Source: Pomphorhynchus laevis
Taxonomy: Eukaryota; Acanthocephala; Palaeacanthocephala; Echinorhynchida; Pomphorhynchidae
Direction: 5' to 3'
DNA: 64,000 nucleotides
Assembly: GCA_012934845.2 (NCBI GenBank)
Contig: WNNJ02000256.1
Coordinates: 114,519 to 178,518, forward strand
Shown: positions 1 through 14,300 of the stretch, in pieces
Layout: each line of letters starts with the position of its first letter
How positions within the stretch are numbered: the stretch's first letter is position 1
Made by a program: the position numbers and the translations under genes
The notes under the pieces: model-generated
What the model was told of the DNA's origin: nothing
What the model saw: the letters and a program-made list of their open reading frames with translations, nothing else
Databases searched by the model: none

Positions 1-545
1 AATCACTCAAATTTAATCAAGTGATTAAATTTTATTTACTTAACTCAAAGTCATAAAAATTTTTAAATTTTTAATCACGAATGATTAACATGCACTTCCT
101 CGAGTGCATTGTAAATTAAACTGCTTTAGTCAAGTGATACATTTCCTAACTTGCGGCTGAAGATAATCCTTGTCAATATACACTAGAATAATGCCATTAT
201 GGTCAAGTATATTACATGACACCTTCTGTTTTGAACGTGCGTCATTTAGTTTGTAATGGGAATTAATATAATAATTAGAGTAGGCAATTTTGACGAATGC
301 CTACCGTGAAAAGAAAATATGTTCAACTTTCCATTGATTTGTACACACACTAGTCGATTTCATGTAGCGGTCTGATTTAATCCACAAGTTCTTCTAAACC
401 TTTGCAAAATTGCCGCATACAACCTAATGCTTTTACGAGATCAAAGAAACTTGACAAATGATATTTTTAAAACGTAATATATTACTAATAGCGAAATTAA
501 TGCTTTCATTTTACAAAATTTGTAGTGAACAACTCAAAATATTTA
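1..545. other. AT-rich sequence without recognised genes
   Basis: No open frame with protein-like composition, no repeat shared with the rest of the window, and no RNA gene was recognised in this stretch. Confidence 0.5.
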
Positions 546-1036
546 TCAAATATCTATATGCCAATTCTGTATTACTGGATTTTGATGCCGATCAAGAGAT
601 ATAAAATAGACAATTGATCGAAGGATAGTATCGTTACATACAAAATTATTAGCAAATAATAATTTAGCAGACAATTCGCTAGTCGTCGTTTCAACAAGGA
701 AACGAAAACTTGTACGGACACCTACAATATTCGAGCTTGTACATACGTAGAGGCTGGAAATTAATAGAATCTGATACCACGGCAATGTGGTATATGAAGT
801 AATTTGAGAAACGTGTGAGGTGATTAGTAATTGTGTCAGTTATTTAGGGGTAACACGACTTCCACTTGGTTAGAGATTACATAAACACGTAATAGGGACA
901 ACAAACCAAATAGCATCGTCATACAGGGGTCACGCGAAGACAATTCATTACGTTTCCAAATACACGAATAAACAAAGTGTAAAAATTCATCATTGGAATA
1001 TTGATACAGTTTATGGGAAACTCTTGGAAGCTTCAC
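546..1036 (-). other. Possible further cadherin exons, unresolved
   Basis: Two open stretches lie left of exon 17. The one at 836-1036 includes LFGLLSLLRVYVISNQ. The one at 546-785 includes a possible EC strand (SFRFLVETTTSELSAKLLFA) after an acceptor TTGTAG. No pair of acceptor and donor gives a phase-consistent link to exon 17, so these are only candidates. The next-best explanation is random open frame in AT-rich intron. Confidence 0.2.
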
Positions 1037-2120
1037 TTATATCGGGTTATCTAGCGAAACACAACTTTAACAATAAGGTTGGAATCGATTAAATGAGTGA
1101 AATACACACTAGTTAGTTTGTTTTATAACTTAATTTTGATTATTCTTGCGCTCATTCTATATTGTAATTTTCATATTTATCACAGAAGAAGAAATTAGGT
1201 GACGAGATCTTTAACAATTTAAATATATCAGACTATTGACCACAATGAGAACTACCACCCACTTAGCAGTAAAAACAGTCTATCATCAATTATTACAGCA
1301 CAATGAATATTGAACAATGAAATATTATGATGTCATCGTAATAAGTAAATATAAAATGCAAGAATTGTGGGTACAACGAAAATCTATTTGCAAATCAGTA
1401 AATAAATATCAATTATTCAAGCATAAGGATAATTAAAAATATTCTATTAATAAATACAAAAACTTAAAATAGCGAGAAACTAATTAAAAGTTTTAATTTA
1501 GTACAATTTATTGAAAAAGTTTGAATTCCGAAGTTTAATTATATTAAATTTGAAAAATTCGTTATTTAGCTAAATTAGCAACAACATAATAAGTTAAAAT
1601 ATTAACAAAATGAAAAATACATTAAATAATTGAATGATTAATCGATACAATTCATAAAATGATAACTAAATATTTAAATTTGATTTTAATTAAATACATT
1701 AAATAAAATATATCGTTATGTTAATATTATTATTCAAATACGTTTAATTAAAATATTATTGTATTAAATGAATTAATAGAAGAAAATAATTGAGAATAGC
1801 AAAAATGATAAAAATAACAAAATTATTAAATACATCGACAACATAATTGAATTCAAAAATGTATCAATTTTTTTATTTTTTTTTCTTCTATTTCATTTTA
1901 ATGTAAGAACTTGACAATTAGAGACGTTAACTTGGTAACTTGACAATTCCAAAGTTTGAATTCATATTCTTAACAATCCTAAAGTTCAAATTCAAGGTAT
2001 AAACATAAAAAACGCAGAATCAATTTATATTAGTTTCCATTCAACTACAGTCTGTCAAAAAATTTAAATTTTAAAATTCTTTCGCCTGTGTATTCACGAA
2101 AGCGGATAAATGTAACGTAC
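1037..2120. other. AT-rich intergenic or intronic sequence
   Basis: The stretch is strongly AT-rich with long A or T runs. I see no exon and no mobile element. It would be intron if the cadherin gene continues to the left. Confidence 0.5.
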
Positions 2121-2362
2121 CGGATTACAGATAAGATCAAAACTATTATGAACGATAAAGTCAAGAGTAATTTCGTCTTTAAACCTTCCATCGAATATCG
2201 TTACAGTGCTAGAAAAATTTTCATAAATCGGACTAGTGGCGATAATTTCTCCGGATTTGTTAATTGAAAAAGGACAGCGTTTATTTTGACATGAAAAAAA
2301 TATCTGGATGTTGTCCGCATCCACATCTACATTATACCAACTTAAATTGCAAATCAGGGAAC
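2121..2362 (-). CDS. Cadherin-like gene, exon 17 (last confident exon)
   Basis: The acceptor ACATGTTTAG at 2363 and donor CCG|GTACGT at 2120 bound 242 nt, phase 1 to phase 0. The frame includes SWYNVDVDADNIQIFFS and CPFSINKSGEIIATS, an EC strand, turn and strand. No confident next exon is seen to the left, so the gene continues or is broken there. Confidence 0.7.
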
Positions 2363-5300
2363 CTAAACATGTCATTACTACTCGATTAAAACAGTAATTA
2401 GTGATTGAACAACATTATAATTTAGAATTGATAGAAGACAACGTAATTTGTTTAAAAATTGCCAAACAAACGTTTATAGAACAAATATTCAATTTTTGTA
2501 CTATAAGCATTTTTAGACTATGAACCTGTGTATATTGTTCTAACTCTTGAACACTAACGTACTTACATTTTCTACTAATTCTTTACTTAAGACTTTATCA
2601 TGCAAACTTTTAGTGTCTGAAAGATTTTACTCCAAAACTTCTTGCAATCTATAATCTATTACAATTAAAAATCTATTATTTTGTAATCAATTTTCACAGG
2701 CATTTTTAAAATTATTGAACAATATAATTTTCTTAAATTTCAATGCTGTTTTTCTTGCTATTTCATTTAAACAACAAGCAAATAATTTGAAATGAAATAC
2801 GTTGTTCTTACGTTAATTTCAAATCTAGCACAGCTATCATACGAGATAAAACTATCATTCATAACGAATGAACATGCAATAAAACACTCTGTGATTAACC
2901 CTACTTTTACTTACAAACTCTGATTTACATGTCATCATCGCTAGTATTTCACACATGTGGGAATAACTTAATATAATTCGCAAACATAGACTTGTTATAA
3001 CATTTAATTGATATCTTATTTGAATATGCAGTCATTCTGAAAATACAATACTATATTAATTAACATTATTATATTAATATTATTTTTATACGTTTACATT
3101 CCAACACTAGATAAATTTTAGGCTAATTTTATTTTATATTGCTACAATAAACTATTTAATATTATAATACAACTATATTAAGTTATATATTAATGAAACA
3201 CTAATAATGATACATGCAATTATAATTACATTTTAATTTTGATATTTTAAATATAACTTTTTATAATTAATTTAAACTTTATTTAAAATTGAATTAAAAA
3301 CACAACATTTAAGCGAAAATATAAAAACAAAAACAATGTGTTATTATTTTAAAATTATTTTTATTTAAAATTAGAATACCAGTAAATAATTATTAGAGCT
3401 GGATCAAAGTAAAGAAGACATTATTTTTGATATTTCAGAAAATTACATTTTCTTAAAATACCAGTATGGTTTTTTATTTTAAAAACTAAACCATTTAAAA
3501 TTTTACATTAAAATTTGATAAATTTTAATGTAATATCATATATTAAACGAATCATTTCAAATTAAATACAAGAAAATATTTGAAATTAATTTGAAACTTA
3601 AAATTTAAAAAAATTATGTTTAAAAATGTATTTTTATTAGAAAGAGATAAAGTACAATTTGCAAAGTTTTGAATCATTCTAAACATACCAATCGAAGGGG
3701 TGGAGCTTAACTCGCAAGGATACAACGGCCTTATAAGCTTAATCGGATTGTCGTTTACATCAGTTACGAAAATATTTAGCTAAAAATTAATTAATTGAAG
3801 ACTAATCAAGAAAGAAAAGAAAATCGTACAGTAGCATTTTGGACTAACTGCGATAATCTAGCCGAATAGCTAACTCGGTAGTAATCAAGTGTTTCCTTGT
3901 CCAGATTTTGCAATAACTCGACAGTGCCGTTGGGATGCACACGAAAAATACCATCGCCATCATGTTGTTCGAATTTAATGTCTGCGATATTTTGTGCATT
4001 TAAATCAAAAACCTTGATTCCAATTGGATCAACTTCGCTAATGAATACAGTTTGATTCAATTCAAGAATGCTAAAAAATATAAATTTGATTAAAATACAA
4101 TTTGAACTATACAATACTCATTCATATTTGAACAGTTCTTTACAACTAAGTTAACCATATGATGACTTTTGCAATTTAAATCGTGAGCTTTGATGATAGT
4201 CACTAAAAATACATTCGGAATTTTTGATACACTGCAACTTGTACCGTTCGAAATTGTAGGATACGTAAGCACGTCGTTATTAACTTGAAAAAAGTCAGTC
4301 ACAACAGGTACAAAGCCGTTAAGATAAACCTTAAATAACATTAGTATTTTAAAATGATGTCATTATTTAAGCTACCTTCGTAGTATTATGATCAAATATA
4401 CCACAAACAGAATGAGTAAGAGTTGAGTTGCAATATGCCTCAGTTAAGAGAAGACCTTTACAAATCGCGTTACGTCCACTATTGCCTATCGCACGTACAT
4501 TAAATTTGAGTAATTTCGGTAAGCTGCATATATTACTATCCTTCAGTGTAATTAAACCTATAAAGCATAATCAAATTAAAAATTTATTTTAAACTATTAA
4601 AATACAAAATTATTTTTTTATTTAATTATCAACAAAAAAATATATTATATTTTATGTATGATAAAATAAAATTCATAAATTTAACTCATAAATTACTGTA
4701 GATCGAAAAACGTTATCAAACAATTTTCTAATTAAAAATCTTAAAAAAGTTAAATTTGTATTCACAAAATGTAAAATTATTATGAAAAATAATTTATTAC
4801 CAATAAACACTAATTTAGTCATGTATATCGCTAGCTGCTTCATAAAAATGTACGATTTGTATGATTTAAAAAGCTAACATCTTGAATAACTTGTACTTTA
4901 CAGCATTTAGCAAAATATAAATATAAATCAGTGTTTCATTGATCTTGCTCAAAAATTTAAAAATTTAAGAATATATCAGCATCAGTTATTTTTATTTTAT
5001 TTTTATTTTCTACTTTTATATTTCTTTAATTTTTATATTGTGTGCGTTGCCTAATAAATCTATGATTTAAATGTATGGCTTAAACTTAAATTTCAAATTT
5101 AAGAAGAATATATCAGCATCAGTTATTTTTATTTTATTTTTATTTTATTTTTTTAATTTTTATATTTTTATATTGTGTGCGTTGCCTCATAAATGTATGA
5201 TTTAAATTTATGGCTTAAATTTCAAATTCAAGATGAATATATCAGCATCAGTTATTTTTATTTTATTTTTATTTTCTATTTTTCTATTTTTTATTTTTAT

Positions 5301-8300
5301 ATTTTGTGTGTTGCCTAACAAATGTATAATTTAAATGTATGGCTTAAACTTAAATTTCAAATTTAAGAAGAATATATCAGCATCAGTTATTTTTATTTTA
5401 TTTTATTTTTTTTTAATTTTTATATTGTGTGCGTTGCCTCATAAATGTATGATTTTTTAATATAAATAAATATAAATCAGCGTTTTATTGATTTTGCTAA
5501 AAATTTCAAATTAAAAAAAATAAATAAGCATAAGTTATTTTTAAAAATTCATTATATTTAATTCATGTCTATGGGTTACAACTAAAAATAATATTTGACA
5601 CGAAAATTGATTTTCTTAGCAATACGATATTTAAATATTTTATCAACTTTTACTAAAAAAATAAATATTTTGATAGAACTATTCTGATCTGTATTTTAAA
5701 ATATTTATGAATGATCAGGTAACTTAAAAAGACATAATTATTTTGATATTTCAGTAATAACATCAAAGTAAGAAATAATAAACATTTTTTGAAGATGCTA
5801 GTAGTTTCTAATTTCTGAACATGCTAGTAATTACAAGCAAAATATCAACATAATTTTGTCTTTCAATTTCACCTGATCGTTTCTGAATATTTAAAATTTT
5901 GTCATAGTCGTATTTATATGATAATGTATCGTATATTTTGTAATAGTCATATTAGGCATAAGCTAGAATTAAATTATATATTATTTACATAAATTTATTA
6001 ATATTAATAAATTACAAAATAATCAATTTATTAATAGGAATAATTTATTTATTCCCAACATATTTCAATTATAATTACGCTGCAAACATTAGAGAGGACT
6101 AACCAAAACGGATGTGATATTAACTTAGATTATGTCAAACAGTATGTTTTTAGGATTAATTACATCATGTCGTGCGTATTTTCCTATAATATACTTTTCC
6201 ATAATAGACTACCTACTTTCAACTTCAAAATCTTCAATTGGATTATTACAGCTCCGATTATTCTGTCAAAATTTATTACTCATTGGCAAATCAATTTCAA
6301 TTATATGATAACCTAACAGGTTATCATATAAACTTTCGCTTATATATTTAATAACTTTTCAAAAAGCATTTTGTTAAATGTCAATTAATTAATTCAGGTG
6401 AATTCTGGAAAACTACGACAAACCAAACCGCTTACCTGACCATTTGTTCAAATTTAACATCTCCGCGTATTCGCCTTCCACTTTGTATGTAACAAAGCCT
6501 CCATCAGGATCCACAGCTTCAAATATGCAACTGTGATCATTCAAAAATGTGTCTTTGCAATAACATACGACGGGAGACGAATGCACAAATATTGGGTTAC
6601 TCATTTTGTTAGCTACATTAATGGATATATAAATAGGACATCTCGTAACATTCGATGTAATCATAGTTGACCAAATAAAAGGGTTGGTACGAACGCTTGC
6701 TTTGGACTCAAGATTCCATAAATCATCTGGAAATAAAATATACAGCCAGCCAGAACCGGTTACAATCAATGGAAATCTGAAGTCACTGGACAATTGCAAG
6801 CTGTTGACACTTTCAGAAATGGGAAATGATAAAACTGGTTCTTTTGGTAAATTAGAAACATATATTGAATTCGCAGGATTTGTACAATACGGCATTTGTT
6901 GTTTTTTAAACAGACGGAGAATAAACGTTTCAGTTAAGTTTCTAAGTTTATGATAAACGAAAACTTTAGCATTTATCCCGTGGTTTGGTAAATTTTCATA
7001 TTGACAATTCAACAAAAGCGTATCTAAGAAAATATTTTAAGAGCATTATTGATAAAAGCAATTTTAATTACCATTGATGTTAGAAGAGTTAGCCATTTTA
7101 AGAATCGAGTCGTTAAGTATAAATTCGATGTTTTTTGTTGATTTCATCACGTATCGCATTTGAAATATTTCATATGTACTTTCACTAATTACAACGGTAG
7201 CACTCCACTTAAACAAGATATTATCATAGGGAAGGGAATACGGCTAAATACAAATCAGAACTATATTTTAAAAGGTAATGCAACAATCCTAACTTCAAAC
7301 AAAATAGTAAAGCTTTGCATAAAAAGACTAGAACTTACATATATAAAACACTTAGCATTATAAGTCTGATATATACTTGTCTTCAAATGCTTAGAAATAA
7401 TAAAACCTTAAAAATATAATAAATATTTTAAATTTTAATAGCAAATTGATGTAATAATTTGCTCATTTAAATTACATGTGATTTTAACATTAATTCAGAA
7501 TTATGCGTCATGATAATTTAGATAGCTGTTTAAGGCTTAAGCGATAACATACATAATTTAGTATTTGATACATAAATACTAAATTAGTATTTATGGATTA
7601 GTATTAGTAATTAGTATTAGTTATAGATACATATATAACAAGTGTTTGTTAAAGAAAAATCAATTAATATGTTAAAAATGTGAAAGCTCATATAAATACT
7701 AAAATGCTTGATTAATTTTTAATTTTGATGTTTGATTAATTTATTTAAGATTGATAATTGTCGTTTACAAAAATTTAACACATTTTATTCGGGAAATTCA
7801 GAATTTATCATTTCTAAAGAGCCTTATTTTACTTAGGTTATAAGTCTTTAATAAATGCATATTATTTTCTAATTAAAGGCCTAGTTATTCATAAAATCAA
7901 TAAAATACAATCACCCAAATGTCTCGGTATTTGATCTCTTGATTAAGTGAATTAGAAAATATACTCTTAATGGTAGTAGACTACCAAGTCTTAATTAAAT
8001 GTTAAGTTAAAATGTTTCCTTAAAATCCAAATATAAAATTAATTTATATAGTAATCTATATTAATATATATAATATATTCATGTTTGAAGAAGTTCAATG
8101 CAAAATACCTTATCTCAATTGCATATACATGATGCCTTTGTGATAGAAGTGATCACGCAAATGAAATATATAAAACGACAAAAGATTTGACTTTTTAAGA
8201 TTGCGTTTATGTATTTTTTATAATAAATCATTTTTAATACAATTTTATCACAATTAAGACTTTGTGACTAATAGTTAAAAAAATATTTATTTTCCAATTT

Positions 8301-11300
8301 ATATAAAATATAAATATGTAAACTCAGTTAATCAATATTATGATGATTTCATATTAAACTTAATATCGTTGTGTTTACACCACGATACAAACATTTAATT
8401 AAATTTATATTAAACATTTATATTAATTTTTTTCTGATATCAATACTATAATGTGTATCTTAATTTAATTCAGAAATACTCGAGCTATCAATTACAAATG
8501 ATATCCAATTCTAATAAACTCATATTTGATAATTTAAACCATTTTTTGTAGTTTTATAAATTCTAACAATGCTGCTTTAGCATTTAATAATGCCACATTA
8601 GAACATAAACTCAAATGATTTACATAATTGGGAAATTTACGTTGTCATATTTATTAATGTTTTTCGCCTTAGCAACTCTAATGATGATAACGTTTCAAAT
8701 GAAGAGGTTAGCAAGAGAATGATTGCCGGCAGTGTCTTGTTCATTGACGGTAAGTTTAAATACCTCACTTGGTATATAACTATATGAATATTTTATTGTT
8801 TACACAGTGAGCGTTAATATTAATTATTACAGCTAAATTTTATATATTTAATATATTGTCGTATATATTCATACCGATACAAATAATATATTTTCTAATG
8901 GCTTTAAGCGTCAAAATTAATTTACTTGTGTACCACATGTCTGCCATAAAATGTTTTCATTTCACATGCTCTTTGTATTAATTGACCAAATATCAAAAAT
9001 ATTATAATAGAAATTAAATAAAAAAATATTATATTAAAATAAAAATATTCTAGAATTATAATATTTAAAAATGCAAATTTTAAAAAATAATATAATGAAA
9101 TATATATAATTTACAATATTATATATTCTTTAGTAAATTATGAGCGATAATTATATTCAGACCGATACCAATATTATATTTTCTACTGGCTTTTAGCGTC
9201 AAAATTATTTTACCTACTTACCAAATGCCTGCAATAAAATGTTTTCATTTCAGATCCTCTCTTCTTATCGAATGAGATTTGTCGATTCATTAGATTTTTT
9301 TGGTTTGTCTTTAATTATCTGAAATATGTTATTTCGTAGATATTGCTTTTGTTTGTATAAAAAATTACACAAAAGACTACAATCATGCCTGAAGCAAGAG
9401 TGTGGTAACTAACTGTACATTGCCACAATCAACCTTCGTTCGGTTATCCTTAGTAAAAGATACAACTGTGAACCACTTGCAAACTGGTTTTTAATAAACT
9501 GGCCTTAAGAACGTGGATATTGATCACAAGATACCTTGTGATCAATAAATCCAGATTATTCAAACGGAAACCAAAATGTAATCCTCGTGGACAAATTCGC
9601 TGTATTAAATGCAGTGGTTGAAGTTACTTATATGTGGGGCAACATCACAGGAGATTATCAAGAGAAACAACAACATCAATACGTCATTAAACGCTGTGAT
9701 GTGCGATCTGTGATATTTAATCACGTACGTGATGAGGATCACACCGTCAAATTCAGTGATATTCAAACCATTTGTTAAGATGGCTATCAATCGAAGATAT
9801 TGATCAAAGAATCTATTTATTTTTCCAATCAGCCACATCCCAATGACTGGCAACAAATTAATTAGAAACTCTAATTACCTAACTCAAATTACAAAAATAA
9901 CATAAAATTCTTTCGTATCAATGTTGTATATATGGTTGTTGAGTGATTTTATTTTTACTTGATATGACGCTATCGTTGAAAGCTAGCATTATTTTATTTT
10001 CTACTATGAATTAAGTGTCTGTAATGTCAATCAACCTCAAGAAAGTTCACTTTGAAACGAAAGCAAATTTGATTATAAACGAATTATAATTTATATATTT
10101 ATATTTAATTAATTTGTATTTAAATTAAAATGCTAAATTTTTACATTTACTGTAAATATATAGTGATATTAATATTTGTTTCACATTCTTAAAAATTTCT
10201 TGGAAATTGAACACGCAAATCTTAATGCGTTTCTTGGATGAATCCTTGCGGTGTTTTTTTATAAATCTCAAAATGGTAAACAAAAGTGACGTAAATTGAT
10301 TTAGTATTTTAAATAAATAATAACCAAAATGTTGTTCGTCTAATTCTCTACATAATTTACAAATATTAATTAATAAAATAATTACTTACATCCACTACCG
10401 CAATTAATATAAATGCATCAACTTGACGGGAGCCATTAAAAATTGCAAATCCAAGAGTAAATGTTCGCTTGTAAAATCGGTCATTATATATTAAAATGTA
10501 GCCTAAGTGGAGAATAAACATTTTCAAATAAAATCACAGTCATTACTGACCATCACATAAAACATCGACCTGATATTCATTATCAACGATCAGCAATGTT
10601 AATTCCTCACTAGTAATGACAGATAATTCGTTTGTTACATTCGCATATCCATCTCTTATTGTAACATACAAAATGTCATTTATGGGTAAAACAGAGCTGC
10701 GTTTTAAATGTCTAGAAGTAATGCAAACTGATGATCCGAACATCGATGCTAAATAATTAATAAAATTGTTAAAAATTAACATTTAACAATTGCGATCATC
10801 TTATAAACATCAAAGAATCAAAATTCGAATTAATGTGCTTTACAAGGACTAACTAATAATCTAAGTTTAGTTAAAAAATTTGAATTTTAGAATTAAAATA
10901 TTAAAAATAAATTCGAGCATATTGTAACTTACAGTTATAAAATATTAAGTGTATCTGCTACTCATACAATTGTAAATTGTGTAGATTACATGAATCCACA
11001 AATATAATTAAATAGTTTAGTAAGTTTCGCTGTGCAAAAGCATTCATAGATATAAAAAAAATCACATTATTTAATGTTAAAAAATATTAAATTTATTAGT
11101 TGCTCAACTTTATTGTAGTTTACATGAATACATAAATATATAAATAGTAATAAGAATACATAATAAAATATACGTTTTATTAAAAAAGTATCTGGCAATA
11201 ATAATGTGATTATTATAATCAAAACTGATTAGGCGGAAGGCGATACTTTACATAAATGATTTGTTTCTTGGGGAAATTTTACGCATTTCGGTAACACGTA

Positions 11301-14300
11301 ATGATAGTTTTCTTAAAATTTATTCAAACAATTTAATTAAGAAATATTCTGAACCAGGGGTCTATAAAATTAAGAAAATTTAGAATATAGATAAACAAAA
11401 TATCATAAAAAATAAATCTAAACTCAAGTGAAAATATTTGTCGATGCATAGTAAATAATATACGCTGCTTTATAAAAACGTATTACACTAGATAATCAAT
11501 TTATTCGGAAGAAATAAATCCTTAGACTAGCCGGTATGTTGAGTTGAAGAATATAGACTAAAACATGATATCATTACAGCTTTTCCATAAAATTTATTCT
11601 AATATAATTATATAATCTTTATTCTATTAATTCATAAATATTGAGTTATAAAAATCTTAACTTTGAAGTTGTATTTTCGTTGGCATGTATTTAGTCTTGC
11701 TTCTATATTGAGTTGAAGAAATCTAAGCCTAAACCTGATAACGAAGCAGCTTCTCTGTGACATGATATACAATTAATCGGTTTATAAAAATACTAGTTAA
11801 GAAAATATTTAGATTAACATATTGCCATATTTAAAATAGATATGAATGATACTACATATGAAACTTCTTTTATTGATATTATCTTGTAAGTAAAATTGCA
11901 CTGTATTAATTGACTAAATATCAAAATAATTATCATAGAAATAAAATAAAAAATATTATATTAAAATATAAATATTCTAATATTATAATATTTATAATAT
12001 TAGAATAAAAAAATATAATGAACAATATATTATATAATTTACAATATTATATATCATATAGAGTAAATTATGAGCGATAATTATAAAATAGGCAATTTAA
12101 AACACAAGCTAAATGATTATTAAAGCATTATATTATTTAATCATTCAAAAAATATAATAATTATTTAATAATTATTTAAAAAATCTATAGAAGATCTAAT
12201 CTATAAATGCTACAACCTATATTTGTGATAATCTATAAATGATCCAATCTAAAATATGATGATAATCTATAATCAGATTATAACATTATAATTATAATCT
12301 ATATGTGTTATAATCTATATATGCTATAATCTACAAATGCTACAATCTATGAATGCTACAATCTATAATACAATTATAATCTATAATTAGATTATAAGAT
12401 TATAATTATAATCTATTTATGTGTTACAATCTACATATACTACAATTTAAAAATGCTCAATCTATAATACAATTATAATATATAATTAGATTATAAGATT
12501 ACAATTGTAATCTATATATGCTATAATCTATAATGTATGTGTTACAATCTATATATGCTATAATCTATAATGCTATAATCTATATATGCTATAATCTATA
12601 ATTATAGACTATATAATTATAATCTATAATCTAAACTATTGTAAATATTTAAAAATTAAAATTTAAGTGACTAACAAATAGCTTCAACACGAGACTTCCA
12701 GATGGCTGAGAAGGAGTAAGTAACAGGATATACTTGTTCGACTGTACAACCGCTGATGTCCGAAAAATTAGATAAGAACTAAATGAAATAAAATGTTATC
12801 ATTGATTTAAAATATTGATGTTGAATAAAACATTGACTAAAACGATTTGAATTCGATATCTTAGAAAATTTAATAAGCAAATGATTATCAAATTTTAAGT
12901 TTATTTTTGATATTTAGAATTGCATTTCAAAAGCCGAATTGCAAATTTTTACATTTTACAAAATGTTATTTGTTAATAATTACTTCTTAATTATTTCTTA
13001 AAGAAAATTACTTCTTTATTATTTTTTTTAATAAATGGTCAAATATATCTGTTTATTTGCATAAACAGTAATCCATGAAAGCAATTAACTTTATATTTGA
13101 GTTAATTTGAACTAATTTGCTGTTAAAGCAACAAAGGCGTTTGAGACACTCATGCTTGCAACTGAAAACCAAATCGAATTCTGATAAGGTAAAAATCAAA
13201 GATCAAAGAACATTTGAAATATAAATTTCATAAAAGTTAAATTAATAATTGAAGTTTAAAAATTGAAGTTTACATAATATTTATAAATATAAATTTCACA
13301 TAAAAATTAATATACACATTAATATTTAATTTGATATTTTTTAAAATATTTCATATTTTAATTAAAAACGTTTGTGAATTAATATTTTAAAATATTTCAA
13401 AATTCATTTGTTACGTAATAAGAATAAAGATTTCGAATAATTGTCTCTTTAGTGTAAAAAGTTACTATCTACGCAACGGAAATTTTAGAATTTGTATTTG
13501 GGAATTTTATACAAAAAATCATATCTTGCACCATATGAAGATAATTATTAATATTAAATTATAAAATAATATGTAATAATTAAATATATTATATACTTTT
13601 ACATATTACTTCTATATTACTCTTTATATAATTTTACTTTGAAAACGTCCATAAAATGACTAAAGAGTAAATATTTTTGAATATGTACTATGATTATATT
13701 CCCTATTTCAAAATGCAGATAAGAGACTTATGAGATGATATATTGTGTGCATGATGGGAATGCCCACTGATCTCTTGGTGTCCACTAATCTTTTGTTGTC
13801 CACTTAGCTCAAAAAGGTAGCTATGTTTATCTTGCATCAAAGTCTAAGCATCATTGATTTAGATCAGCAATCCAAAATTAGGGATTAAATAAACTTTTAA
13901 ACTCGGCAACGACTATTAAAAACGACATTTTTGAAATCTCACAAAACCTTGAGGGTTTTAATCAGTTTGTTAAATAAAGCTCAACGAATGATAAAATCTC
14001 CAACGTCTAACTATATTAACATATAGTTAGGCGTACTAACATATAGTTATTAACATACAAATATATGACATATTGTTATATAACATATAGTTATATAACA
14101 TATAGTTAGACGTATTAACATATAGTTATTAAAATGTAGCTATATGACATATAGTTATATAACATATAGTTATTAACATATAGCTAGACGTATTAACATA
14201 TAATTATTAACATAAAACTATATAGTCAAATTTTATTTAAGTCATCTCGCTATTGATAAAAGAATAACATTTGAAAATCCAACTTTGACAGTTTCCAAGC

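Noticed and set aside
6684-6953. Plus frame inside cadherin exon 12
   Set aside because: Shadow of the minus exon with the DPDGG motif.
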